Assembly: GCF_003351025.1 (NCBI RefSeq)
Contig: NZ_QPCG01000002.1
Coordinates: 1,195,288-1,259,287 of the forward strand
DNA from: Mucilaginibacter endophyticus
GTDB lineage: Bacteria; Bacteroidota; Bacteroidia; Sphingobacteriales; Sphingobacteriaceae
Length of the DNA: 64,000 nt
Direction of reading: 5' to 3'
Part shown: positions 44,143-52,520 of the stretch, piece by piece
Numbering within the stretch: position 1 is the stretch's first letter
Layout: the number at the start of each line of letters is the position of its first letter
Notes under the pieces: generated by a model
Told to the model about the DNA's origin: nothing
The model's input: only the letters and a program-made list of their open reading frames with translations
Database searches by the model: none
Translations under genes and position numbers: made by a program

Positions 44143-47100
44143 TTAAGCTGTTTGCTCATCGGCCGTAATAGCCGGCGGAATCAACTCATAAACTATCGGC
44201 GTTACTATCCTTGATAATAAGGTAGAGCTGATTAGCCCTCCTATCAGCACAATGGCTAATGGTGATATTAATGGATTGGTTGAAATGGCTATCGGGATTA
44301 AACCTCCTATAGCTGTAAGAGAAGTTAGCACGATTGGTAAAAAGCGCACTTCCCCCGCTTCGCGGATGGCTTCCTGCAGGCTTCGGCCTTGCTGCCGCAA
44401 CTGGTTAGTAAAGTCAACCAGCAAAATGGTATTCTTAACCTCGATACCGGCCAGTGCTATCAAACCTATAATGGCCACAAACGAAAGCGAGTTACCTGTA
44501 ACCCAAAGCGCTACGGCAGCCCCTACTACCCCAAGCGGAATAACCGAAAGGATGATAAGCGTACTTTTAAAGGTTTTAAATAATAACACCAGCACAGCCA
44601 CAAATACAAACACGGTTACCAGGATAATGCTCATGAAACCGCCAAAGGAGTTATTTCTGGATTCAACCTCGCCGCCCATTTCATAGCTATATCCCGGCGG
44701 CAATTTCAGCTTATCCATTTTTTGTGTTACGTCATCAATCACCCGGCTTACCAGAAAGCTTTTTTGTACATTGGCCTGTACCGATACTACACGCTTTTTT
44801 TCCTGATGATTAATAACCGCCGGCGATGCTTCCAATTGCAGGTTTGCCACCTGGTTAAGCGGTAACGCGCTACCTTGAGTATTGTTCACATACAAATTGC
44901 GGAAAGCATCCATGCTTGGGCGACCTTCTTTAATCCGCGTAAGCAAAACGGTATAGCCATACTTATTATCATTATTATAGTAAGTGCCCATGTCGAGCCC
45001 GGTAACGGCCAATCTTGCAATTTGATCAACAGCTAAAGAGTTAACGCCTAATTGCTGCGCTTTTTCTTTGTTTACCGCTATGCGGATGTCGCTTTTCAGC
45101 AAACTTACCGGGTTATTTACATACATGGTACCCGCAGTTTGGTGCAGCAGTTTTTCAACTTTGAGTGAATAGGCACGTAGGGTATCCAGGTTATCGCCAA
45201 ATAAACGCACTTCTATCGGCGCTACCACAGGTGGGCCTTGTTCAAAGTTTTTCACCTCTACCTTAGCACCAGGATAATGCGCCCAGCGGTTTTGTAATTT
45301 CTGGATGAGAGCAAGCTTTTCGTCGGGCCGGGTATCATTATCAAGCTGTACAAACAGCTGCGCGAAATCGCTGCGGTTATTTTCGGCAACTACATTGTAA
45401 TAGATCCTTGGGTTACCATGGCCAACGTTAGTAGCATAGTATTTAATAAGCGGCTCTTGTTTTAACTGTTTTTCTATCTGCCGGGTAACCGTATCGGTAT
45501 ATGGCAGGTTAGATTGGTTAGGCGTGGTAATATTGATCAGGAACTGCGGTTTTTCTGATGATGGAAACAAACTAAAGCCAATCACTCCGAACAAATAAAC
45601 AGAAGCCGTAAATAGCACAACCGCAACGCCAATTGTTAAAAACGGCTTTTGCAAAGCTTTATCCAGCAAACGGGCATAACTGCCATGAATCAACTTTTTC
45701 AATCCACGCATGATCAGGTTGCCATCCGGGTGACCGGTATGATTTTTAAGCAAACGGCTTGATAAGAATGGGATAAAAGTTAAGGACACCAGCATTGATG
45801 CCAATACACAGAATATTACGGCTAATGGTAAGCACCTAATGAAATCGCCGGAACCTTCGGGTAAAAACACCAGCGGCATAAAGGCAATAATCAGGATAAC
45901 CGTACAACCAACAACAGCTTTACCAATTTGCCCGGTGGCTTTCAAAGTAGCTTCAAGCCGGCTGTGGCCTTCCAGCATCCAGCGTTCAATGTTTTCGACC
46001 ACCACAATACTATCATCAACCAAAAGCCCAAGCGCCACCACCAGGCCTACAATACTCAACTGGTTAAGGTTAAAGCCAAAAAGCTGCAGCAATACAATAC
46101 CTATGGCCAATGAAAGCGGGATAGAGATCATCACAATAATTGCCGGGCGAAACCCTAACGGCATCAACGTAACGGCTACCAATAAAATAGCGATTATAAA
46201 ATCGTGACTTAAGCCGGTCAAACGCCTGTTCACGTTATCGGCCTGATCAAAGTTTTGAACAAGGTCGATATTGGCCGGTAGCAACTTTTTGAAGCCCGTG
46301 AGTACCTTACTGTAATCGGCCTGGGTTTTATTGATATTTTCGCCATCTTTTTGAGCGGCCACTACAAATACACAACGATGCCCGTTAAGGCGGGTGATAT
46401 GCTTTTCTTCACCATAACCATAGTACACATGGGCAACATCTTTTAACAGTATATTTTTACCGTTAGCTGCATATACCACAGTGCTATTTACAGCATCCAG
46501 CGTACGGTAATCATTACTTTTAATGTTGAAGGTTAAATGCGCGGCATCAATACTACCACCGGGAATACTGGCCATTTCGCTATGCAAACTATTTACAACA
46601 GCGCCAACCGGTAAGTGCATTTGCGCCATTTTTTCCAGGTCGAGTTCAACGCGTACCTGCTGACCTGGCAAACCATAAATAGATACTTGCTTAAGTGACG
46701 ATACTTTCTCCAGCTCGTCTTGTAATTTTTCGGCAAAATGCTGCAGCTGACTGCGAGCCGCGTTTTCTGATACCAGCGCCACCTGCAACACATTTACATC
46801 AGTAGGTTGCTGCTTCTGGATCTCAATACCGGCTACGTCTGTTGGCAGCTCGCTTCGCTTATTGTTTACCTCGCGAACTATTTCCTGGTATTTGGAGTCG
46901 ATATTGCTGCTGTATTTATATTCAACCCTCAACACAGCTACACCGTTGGATATCGTAGTGCGGATCCGCTTAATATCATCAAGGCTGCCTATAGTTTTCT
47001 CCAACGGCGTTACTACCCTATCCTCAATATCCCGTGGACTTGTGCCCGGATAATTAACAATAACCAGGAACGATGGTGGGTGCATTTCCGGATCTTCCGA

Positions 47101-47202
47101 ACGGGGCATGTTGAGCATGGTGGTTATCCCTAAAGCTATGATCATGATAAAGATCACGAGGGTAAACTGGCTGTTTTTCACAGCATAATCTGAGATCCTC
47201 AT
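44143..47202 (-). CDS. RND efflux permease (AcrB/HAE1-type)
   Basis: 1,019 residues, the usual size of inner-membrane RND pumps. It starts with the RND-type N-terminal helix (NSQFTLVIFIMIIALGITTML) and PRSEDPEM. TM4 carries the proton-relay pair in LGLLVDDSIVVVENIERW, the form found in drug/hydrophobe (HAE) pumps rather than in heavy-metal CzcA pumps. Two large periplasmic loops and 12 membrane segments are recognisable. It exports toxic compounds together with the adaptor (overlapping start by four bases) and the TolC-type outer-membrane channel upstream in the same operon. Expression is probably controlled by the TetR-family protein at 49819. Confidence 0.95.
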   Translation of the reverse strand: MRISDYAVKNSQFTLVIFIMIIALGITTMLNMPRSEDPEMHPPSFLVIVNYPGTSPRDIEDRVVTPLEKTIGSLDDIKRIRTTISNGVAVLRVEYKYSSNIDSKYQEIVREVNNKRSELPTDVAGIEIQKQQPTDVNVLQVALVSENAARSQLQHFAEKLQDELEKVSSLKQVSIYGLPGQQVRVELDLEKMAQMHLPVGAVVNSLHSEMASIPGGSIDAAHLTFNIKSNDYRTLDAVNSTVVYAANGKNILLKDVAHVYYGYGEEKHITRLNGHRCVFVVAAQKDGENINKTQADYSKVLTGFKKLLPANIDLVQNFDQADNVNRRLTGLSHDFIIAILLVAVTLMPLGFRPAIIVMISIPLSLAIGIVLLQLFGFNLNQLSIVGLVVALGLLVDDSIVVVENIERWMLEGHSRLEATLKATGQIGKAVVGCTVILIIAFMPLVFLPEGSGDFIRCLPLAVIFCVLASMLVSLTFIPFLSSRLLKNHTGHPDGNLIMRGLKKLIHGSYARLLDKALQKPFLTIGVAVVLFTASVYLFGVIGFSLFPSSEKPQFLINITTPNQSNLPYTDTVTRQIEKQLKQEPLIKYYATNVGHGNPRIYYNVVAENNRSDFAQLFVQLDNDTRPDEKLALIQKLQNRWAHYPGAKVEVKNFEQGPPVVAPIEVRLFGDNLDTLRAYSLKVEKLLHQTAGTMYVNNPVSLLKSDIRIAVNKEKAQQLGVNSLAVDQIARLAVTGLDMGTYYNNDNKYGYTVLLTRIKEGRPSMDAFRNLYVNNTQGSALPLNQVANLQLEASPAVINHQEKKRVVSVQANVQKSFLVSRVIDDVTQKMDKLKLPPGYSYEMGGEVESRNNSFGGFMSIILVTVFVFVAVLVLLFKTFKSTLIILSVIPLGVVGAAVALWVTGNSLSFVAIIGLIALAGIEVKNTILLVDFTNQLRQQGRSLQEAIREAGEVRFLPIVLTSLTAIGGLIPIAISTNPLISPLAIVLIGGLISSTLLSRIVTPIVYELIPPAITADEQTA

Positions 47203-48278
47203 CTGGCCGCGGTTTTAGGTGATTGAACTGTGATGGCACTGTTATCTGTGAGATATGCCGAACCGGATATGATCAGTGATTTTGCATTTGCCAATCCGCT
47301 GCTGATGGTTACCGTATTTTTATCAATACCTGCAACTGTTACCTTTACTTTATGCGCGGTTTTATTATCATCGGTTACAAATACATAACCACTGTTACCG
47401 TCGCCGTCTAATAACGCGTCATAAGGAATTTGCCAGGTGCCATTTTCGGCAGTTGCAGGGCGGGCAGGTGTTATTGTTGCTTTTCCAAACATACCCGCTG
47501 CTATGGCCTGCGGCTTTTTACCTGTGATGGTAATATCAGCACTAAAAGTACCTGTGGCGGCATCAACCCCTTCCGATTTGCGGGTTACTACGCCTTGCAA
47601 TATCTGTCCGGCCATTGCCGTGGTTTGAATAGTTGCCTTATCATTAAGTTGCAATACGGCCCACTGGCTATCACTTATACCTACGCGCAACATCCACTTA
47701 CCGGATTCGGCTCCGTTGGTTTGCAAAACAGCCGTTCCCGCGGTAACCTGTTGACCTATATTAGCCAGCTTATGCAAAATAAAACCATCCTTAGGTGCAC
47801 GGATCTCCGAATACAGGCGGTTAAATGTTGCCGTTTTTAACTGTTGCTGCGCCTGCTGTAAGGTGGTTTTACTGTTTTGCAGTTGCTCAAGCGTAGCTAC
47901 ACTGTCTTTATAAAGGTTTTGGGTACGCTCATAATCGCGCTGTGCTTTTTCGGTTGTAAGCGTTGCCTGTTGTACCTGCGCGTTAATTTCGGTCGGGTTA
48001 AGCGTTGCCAATAACTGCCCTCTTTTTACGGCATCGCCTTCTTTCACATTCAAGCCGCTAATGATACCGCCAATTTTAAAGGAGAGCATCACCTCATCAT
48101 CGGTAGTGAACTGTCCGGATACCGCCATCGGGGCGTTGTTGCTTTGCTGTGTCAGTTGCATAACCTGTACGGGGATGGTATCGGCCCCACCTTGGTTACT
48201 AACCGCGGCGGGGTGCGATTTGCAGGCATATATAAATGGTATGCACAGCAATAAACCGGTGTATTTAATTTTTTTCAT
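47199..48278 (-). CDS. RND efflux periplasmic adaptor (HlyD/MFP family)
   Basis: 359 residues with a lipoprotein signal (lipobox FIYAC, Cys19). The order is barrel-sandwich half (GGIISGLNVKEGDAVKRGQLLATL), an alpha-helical hairpin rich in Gln and Lys (about 95-150), the second sandwich half (IRAPKDGFILHKLANIGQQVTAG) and beta-barrel domains. It bridges the permease to the TolC-type channel. Its last four bases overlap the permease start, and it begins 11 bases after the TolC-type gene, so the three are translationally close. Confidence 0.93.
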   Translation of the reverse strand: MKKIKYTGLLLCIPFIYACKSHPAAVSNQGGADTIPVQVMQLTQQSNNAPMAVSGQFTTDDEVMLSFKIGGIISGLNVKEGDAVKRGQLLATLNPTEINAQVQQATLTTEKAQRDYERTQNLYKDSVATLEQLQNSKTTLQQAQQQLKTATFNRLYSEIRAPKDGFILHKLANIGQQVTAGTAVLQTNGAESGKWMLRVGISDSQWAVLQLNDKATIQTTAMAGQILQGVVTRKSEGVDAATGTFSADITITGKKPQAIAAGMFGKATITPARPATAENGTWQIPYDALLDGDGNSGYVFVTDDNKTAHKVKVTVAGIDKNTVTISSGLANAKSLIISGSAYLTDNSAITVQSPKTAAR

Positions 48279-48289
48279 GTCTATCTGTT

Positions 48290-49669
48290 TTAGTTGGAGT
48301 TGTTAATTGGATAAGTAGCCTGTTGACGTTCGAGCTCGGCGAGAGAGATCTGAAGATTGGCCTGCGCGCCGGCCATTTGCAAGCGTGCCCCCGTTAGCTG
48401 GTCCTGGGCATCTACCAGTTCAAGGTAAAGAAGCTGCCCGGCGCGGTAGGCCTTTAACTGATCATTATAATATTTAGCGGCAAACTGAAGTTGCGCGGTA
48501 ACGCTTTTATAAGCGGCTTTGGCCGATTGGTAGTTATGATAAGCCTGATCGAGCTGTAACTGTAAAGATTGCTCTGTTTGGTCAAGCTGGGCGGTAGCTG
48601 CATTATAATTAGCCTTTGATTGTTCGGCTTTATACTTACGCTGCCCGCCGGTAAAAATATCCCATTGCAGGTTTACGCCCCACAAATAGTAGCGGGTTTT
48701 ATTGTTCACGTTAAAATCAAAACCCTGCGAACCCAGATCGATAAAGGTATTGAGCTTAGGGATAAAACCCGAACGCTGCAATTTATAATCGAGCGTATAA
48801 ACCTGCTGCAGTGTACGCAACTGTTTTAATTCCTCACGTTGTTTTGTACCTGCCGAGGTATCGGGAGCGGCAATAATATCTGCAATAGCTTCAGGTTCAA
48901 CAATAATGGTATCTTGTAAAGAACGGTTGAGTAAAAAATTAAAATATGATTTGGCGTTTTGTGTACTATGCTGTGCCTGAATCAGGGCTGCGTTTGTTTT
49001 TTCCTTTTCAGTTTGAGAGCGTAGCAAGGCTGTTCCGTTTCGGACGCCATTGCGCAGCATGCTCTCATTTTCGCGAATGTTTTCTTTGATTAGGGTCATT
49101 GCGCTGTTATAGGTTGCAATGCTTTGCAGCGATTGATAATACCGGTAATAAGCCGTTTTAATATCTTTTACCAGGGCCCTTTTGTAAACATTTACCGCGG
49201 CCTGCTGACTGGTAATCAATTGCTGTTTGATCAGTTTGTTGTACCTGATTTCGGCATTGATCAACGGCAATGATGTCCGGACTTTGGCATCATAGAAATT
49301 ATCCGGGTTAAGCAAAAAGGACTCATTTTTTAACTGAGGAAATTTGTTGGAGTTGGTTAGCTGGTTTAATGCCGTATAAACCGGATTTACCAAATCACCT
49401 ACCGGAACATCAATAGTACGCCCGCCCGATGATTTTGTATAACTGCTGAGCAAACTCACCGTAGGCAGGTACATCGACTGCGCTTCTTTCAAAGCAGCCA
49501 TGGCTCTATCTAAATCAAACTGCTGCTCTTTTAATCCCTGGTTTTGAGCAAATGCAGTAGCGATATAATCATCAAGCTGTTTATGGCTGCTTTGCCCCCA
49601 CGTGCCTATTGCAAGCAACATGTATATCGCTATAATGGGGATTGACTTTATTTTGAACGATGTATACAT
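48290..49669 (-). CDS. TolC-family outer-membrane channel
   Basis: 459 residues from the ATG at 49669, which is adjacent to the operator-like site at 49670-49686; a TTG 9 bases upstream would lie inside that site. The signal peptide is followed by the duplicated TolC/OEP helical repeats (SQAKANYNAATAQLDQTEQSLQLQLDQ near the C-terminal half), giving the long alpha-barrel of efflux channels. It is the first gene of the operon TolC, adaptor, permease. The promoter boxes at 49698-49728 and the operator sites explain its control. Confidence 0.92.
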   Translation of the reverse strand: MYTSFKIKSIPIIAIYMLLAIGTWGQSSHKQLDDYIATAFAQNQGLKEQQFDLDRAMAALKEAQSMYLPTVSLLSSYTKSSGGRTIDVPVGDLVNPVYTALNQLTNSNKFPQLKNESFLLNPDNFYDAKVRTSLPLINAEIRYNKLIKQQLITSQQAAVNVYKRALVKDIKTAYYRYYQSLQSIATYNSAMTLIKENIRENESMLRNGVRNGTALLRSQTEKEKTNAALIQAQHSTQNAKSYFNFLLNRSLQDTIIVEPEAIADIIAAPDTSAGTKQREELKQLRTLQQVYTLDYKLQRSGFIPKLNTFIDLGSQGFDFNVNNKTRYYLWGVNLQWDIFTGGQRKYKAEQSKANYNAATAQLDQTEQSLQLQLDQAYHNYQSAKAAYKSVTAQLQFAAKYYNDQLKAYRAGQLLYLELVDAQDQLTGARLQMAGAQANLQISLAELERQQATYPINNSN

Positions 49670-49686
49670 AATGAACAATGTTTAGT
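49670..49686. promoter_or_regulatory. Probable TetR operator next to the tolC-like start
   Basis: Sequence AATGAACAATGTTTAGT, which matches the palindrome upstream of the tetR gene (50455-50473) at 14 of 17 positions. It ends one base from the ATG of the efflux operon, downstream of the predicted start of transcription, so bound repressor would block elongation or initiation. Confidence 0.65.
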
Positions 49687-49697
49687 ATAAGAGTAAA

Positions 49698-49728
49698 AAA
49701 AATTATTTGACAGAACTATATTCAGCAA
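49698..49728 (-). promoter_or_regulatory. Candidate promoter of the efflux operon
   Basis: On the minus strand, GTTG with TAATTTTT 20 bases downstream fits the Bacteroidota -33/-7 pattern (TTG...TAnnTTTG, one mismatch in the -7 box). The -7 box lies 29 bases before the TolC-type start codon, and the operator at 49670-49686 follows directly. Confidence 0.4.
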
Positions 49729-49784
49729 CATTGCATTAAATGATGTCGGCTGAACTAATATTTTTTATTACCAATTGTTTAACA

Positions 49785-49801
49785 AATGAACAGTGTTTAG
49801 T
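49785..49801. promoter_or_regulatory. Second copy of the probable TetR operator
   Basis: Sequence AATGAACAGTGTTTAGT, identical to the 50455-50473 palindrome over its first 13 bases and to the 49670-49686 site at 16 of 17 positions. It lies just past the tetR stop and about 115 bases upstream of the other efflux site, which would allow looping or cooperative binding. Confidence 0.6.
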
Positions 49802-49818
49802 AATAGATTAAATTTTTT

Positions 49819-50430
49819 TTAAATTGTTACAGCAGCTAAATAATCTTCCATTGATTTAATTAAAATTTCAGGTATGGCTTCTTCCGGCTGATCCATGATC
49901 TTTAACCGGCAACGCAGATTTAGCGATACCAGGCCATGTGCCGTTGACCAGATCAACAACGAAGCCTGGTGTAAATCTGTTAAACGAAGCAAATTTCTGC
50001 TGATGCAATCATTAAGACAATCAACCAGGAAAGCAAAGCAGTTACCACCGTTAGCCTTATGAATTTCCTCATCTACGTTCATTGGCGCCCGTATAATGAA
50101 CATCAAATCATAAAGCTCCGGGTTTTGGAGACCAAAGTTAATATATGCCCTGCCCACCTGCCTTAGCTTTTCAAGCGGATCGGTACTGGTAGCTTCCCTT
50201 TTAAAAACCTCCAGCAACTGACCATATGCCTTGCCCTGCACTTCGTATAAAAGCTCGTCCTTATCTTTAAAATACAGATATATAGTACCGGGGCTGTATT
50301 CTATAGCCTCAGCAATACTACGGATGGATGTTTTGGCGTAACCATCTTCCAGGAACATCTTCATGGCAGTAGCCCTGATGAGCTCCTTCATTTCTGTTTT
50401 TTCCCGTTCCTTTCTGTCAGTTACTCCCAT
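49819..50430 (-). CDS. TetR/AcrR-family transcriptional repressor
   Basis: 203 residues. The N-terminal helix-turn-helix (about 15-60) has the usual TetR pattern: IRATAMKMFLEDGYAKTSIRSIAE followed by SPGTIYLYFKDKDELLYEV. The C-terminal ligand domain is helical and of AcrR size. It lies directly upstream of the efflux operon on the same strand, and a perfect 19-bp palindrome sits inside its own promoter, with two further copies in front of the efflux operon. This is the classic layout of a repressor that controls itself and the pump, released by a pump substrate. The ligand is unknown. Confidence 0.92.
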   Translation of the reverse strand: MGVTDRKEREKTEMKELIRATAMKMFLEDGYAKTSIRSIAEAIEYSPGTIYLYFKDKDELLYEVQGKAYGQLLEVFKREATSTDPLEKLRQVGRAYINFGLQNPELYDLMFIIRAPMNVDEEIHKANGGNCFAFLVDCLNDCISRNLLRLTDLHQASLLIWSTAHGLVSLNLRCRLKIMDQPEEAIPEILIKSMEDYLAAVTI

Positions 50431-50448
50431 AGTTAATTAAGTACATCA

Positions 50449-50481
50449 CAAATGTAATGAACAGTGTTCATTAATTGCAAA
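50449..50481 (-). promoter_or_regulatory. tetR promoter
   Basis: On the minus strand TTTG (50478-50481) and a perfect TACATTTG -7 box (50449-50456) are separated by 21 bases, matching the Bacteroidota consensus TTTG...TAnnTTTG. The -7 box lies 19 bases before the tetR ATG. The operator palindrome at 50455-50473 fills the spacer, as expected for autorepression. Confidence 0.65.
50455..50473. promoter_or_regulatory. Palindromic TetR operator in the tetR promoter
   Basis: TAATGAACAGTGTTCATTA is a perfect palindrome around its central base (9+1+9), 25 bases upstream of the tetR start. Related copies at 49785-49801 and 49670-49686 sit before the efflux operon. Confidence 0.75.
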
Positions 50482-50899
50482 CTAAAATTCCATTTGACAT
50501 TTTGAAAACAAAAACTTATATTAAGCAATAAAAACAAAACACTAACTATCTTGTTATCAACTATAAACCAACCTTATTACACAAAATTGGATTATTCATC
50601 CGTTCAAAATTCAGCACAAAAAAATATGAAGATGCTAAAATCCAATATCGTGAATTAAGAATATAATAATTTTTAGACCTAACATTAAGAATTTGTAAAG
50701 CAATTTTCACAGGCAAGCGTGTTAATTGTAAGTTAAAAAACACGAGATAAAACTCAGACTTCAAGCCCCAAACAACGAAAATTTAGTTTTCGTGTGAGAT
50801 TAAATTGTCATAGAAATGTCACGAAGTGTGCAATTCTTTACAACTGCATACTTTACAAATACACACCATTTTATACGTTTAAACAACAGAATGGAAGCT

Positions 50900-50933
50900 T
50901 TTGAACTATCTAAGCTTTTAGTCTATATCTTTA
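50900..50933 (+). promoter_or_regulatory. Candidate promoter of the pectate-lyase-like gene
   Basis: TTTG and TATCTTTA separated by 22 bases, a near match to the Bacteroidota promoter pattern, about 65 bases before the ATG at 50999. Confidence 0.3.
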
Positions 50934-50998
50934 TCTAAAAATCAACGGTAATTTTTAATATAAGACCACGTTTCGAGGGCTTAATTAAAAATTATAAC

Positions 50999-52423
50999 AT
51001 GCAAAAAACAAAATCTTTAAACAAAATGACATTTGGCAGTTTGGCATTGAGTACGCTTCTTCTCATCGGGAGTTGCTCCAAAAATGCAGACAAACCAGTA
51101 ACCGTTCCAATTAATGATTTAAATGCCAGTCAAAGCCTGGCGACAACAGCCACAACACCCACCGTTTACACGATGGACGTTTCTTCGATCAGGAAAGATG
51201 AAGGCTACGCTTACAAAGTTAGCCCTATTCCTGTAGACGGAGATTCAAACACAGCGCCAACCGCTTCAACGCTTAAAGTTTATGAAAACGGCGTTGCATT
51301 AGGTCCGGCCCACTCGGTTCACACTGACATCAGGGATCTTGGTAAAGGTCGCTTCAGTCACTGGGCCAACGGATTGTACTTTTCAACTTCTGACAACAGC
51401 AGCCCTCTGACAAACGGAAGAAAGTACACCTACACTCTTACCGGTACCGCAAGCAGCGGTTCAAGTTCTTCAACAGCTCCTGCTACAGGTTCTTCAACAG
51501 CTCCAGCCACCGGCTCTGTTTTAAGTACAGTATTAACCGGCTACGCTGCAGTTAACGGAACTACTACAGGCGGTAAAGGCGCAACTGCCGTTACTGTAAG
51601 CACACTTGCTGCGTTCAAATCTGCGGTAGCAGGCAATTCGCCCAAAATTGTCTATGTTTCCGGAACAATTAGCGGATCGGGTTTAACTCCTGTGTATGTT
51701 GGTTCAAATACCACCATCATCGGTAAAACCGGCGCTGTTATCCAGAGCCTGAACCTTTACCTGTTCACTGTAAGCAACATCATCATTCAAAACATTACGT
51801 TTAGAAATTACGTAACCGAATGTGGTATCTACGTTAAATTCCAATCACATCACGTTTGGATTGACCATTGCGATTTTGCTACAGACCGCAGCCATGGTTG
51901 GGATTACTGGGGTAAAGACATCGGCGTTGCCGAAGGTTCTGACTACGTAACCATTTCATGGAACAAATTCCATGACACCTATTTATCATTGCTTATTGGT
52001 TCAATATCAAGCGATGCTGTTGCAGCCAACACAGGCAAACTACACGTTACAATACACCACAACTACTGGTACAACGTGTCTGAAAGGGAACCTACTTTGG
52101 TATTCGGTAGCATTCACATGTACAACAACTACCACTTAAACAATGATGGTTACTCTATCGGTGCAAGGTACGGTGGCACAGTAAGAACAGATAATGAGTA
52201 TTTCTCAGGCTGTAAAAAACCACTTACTACCAACTTAGATGGCGACCCTGTAGGTTACTTCAGCGGTACAACAACTAACGTTTATAATAATTGCGGTAAA
52301 AATGACATTACCTCATCTTTATCAACCTGGCTACCTTCGTACTCTTACAGCTCAGTACTTGATGCTGCTGCAAACGTTCCAACAGTAGTAACAGCAGGTG
52401 CTGGTGTTAAAGCAGTTAACTAA
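50999..52423 (+). CDS. Pectate-lyase-like (PL1) surface lipoprotein
   Basis: 474 residues. Lipoprotein signal (lipobox LLIGSC, Cys26), a beta-sandwich-like module (about 55-150), a short STAPATGS repeat linker (157-173), then a PL1 parallel beta-helix (about 175-474). Family motifs: VWIDHCDF (286-293) for Ca binding, DIGVAEGSDYVTISWNKF (307-324) and the catalytic arginine Arg363 in SEREPTLVFGSIHMYNN. In classical pectate lyases the motif is RxPxxR; here the second Arg is Val368. PL1 enzymes cleave polygalacturonate by Ca-dependent beta-elimination; with this change, another uronate polymer is possible. A strong terminator follows; it is probably monocistronic. Confidence 0.83.
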   Translation: MQKTKSLNKMTFGSLALSTLLLIGSCSKNADKPVTVPINDLNASQSLATTATTPTVYTMDVSSIRKDEGYAYKVSPIPVDGDSNTAPTASTLKVYENGVALGPAHSVHTDIRDLGKGRFSHWANGLYFSTSDNSSPLTNGRKYTYTLTGTASSGSSSSTAPATGSSTAPATGSVLSTVLTGYAAVNGTTTGGKGATAVTVSTLAAFKSAVAGNSPKIVYVSGTISGSGLTPVYVGSNTTIIGKTGAVIQSLNLYLFTVSNIIIQNITFRNYVTECGIYVKFQSHHVWIDHCDFATDRSHGWDYWGKDIGVAEGSDYVTISWNKFHDTYLSLLIGSISSDAVAANTGKLHVTIHHNYWYNVSEREPTLVFGSIHMYNNYHLNNDGYSIGARYGGTVRTDNEYFSGCKKPLTTNLDGDPVGYFSGTTTNVYNNCGKNDITSSLSTWLPSYSYSSVLDAAANVPTVVTAGAGVKAVN

Positions 52424-52456
52424 TTAAATCATTCATCCCTGCTTAAGCAATTAAGC

Positions 52457-52494
52457 AAAAGGCCGCTTTATGGATCATCATAAAGCGGCCTTTT
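52457..52494. terminator. Bidirectional terminator between convergent genes
   Basis: A perfect 16-bp stem AAAAGGCCGCTTTATG / CATAAAGCGGCCTTTT with a 6-nt loop and a T-run on the plus strand. It ends the pectate-lyase-like gene and can also end the minus-strand SGNH gene. Confidence 0.9.
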
Positions 52495-52520
52495 TTCTTG
52501 TTAGGTCTTGCGCTGTAGTA

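Larger units (their letters stand above)
50431..50998. other. 568-bp divergent intergenic region
   Basis: Contains the autoregulated tetR promoter with its palindromic operator (50449-50481) on the left and, on the right, a candidate promoter for the pectate-lyase-like gene (TTTG at 50900-50903, TATCTTTA at 50926-50933). The middle is AT-rich, without a convincing open frame or RNA gene. Confidence 0.5.

Noticed and set aside
48290..49678. TTG start at 49678 for the TolC-type gene
   Set aside because: It would lie inside the operator-like site; the ATG at 49669 gives a normal signal peptide.
50561..50764. Minus-strand open frame of 67 codons in the AT-rich gap
   Set aside because: No start context or conserved feature; AT-rich, low-complexity translation within a promoter region.
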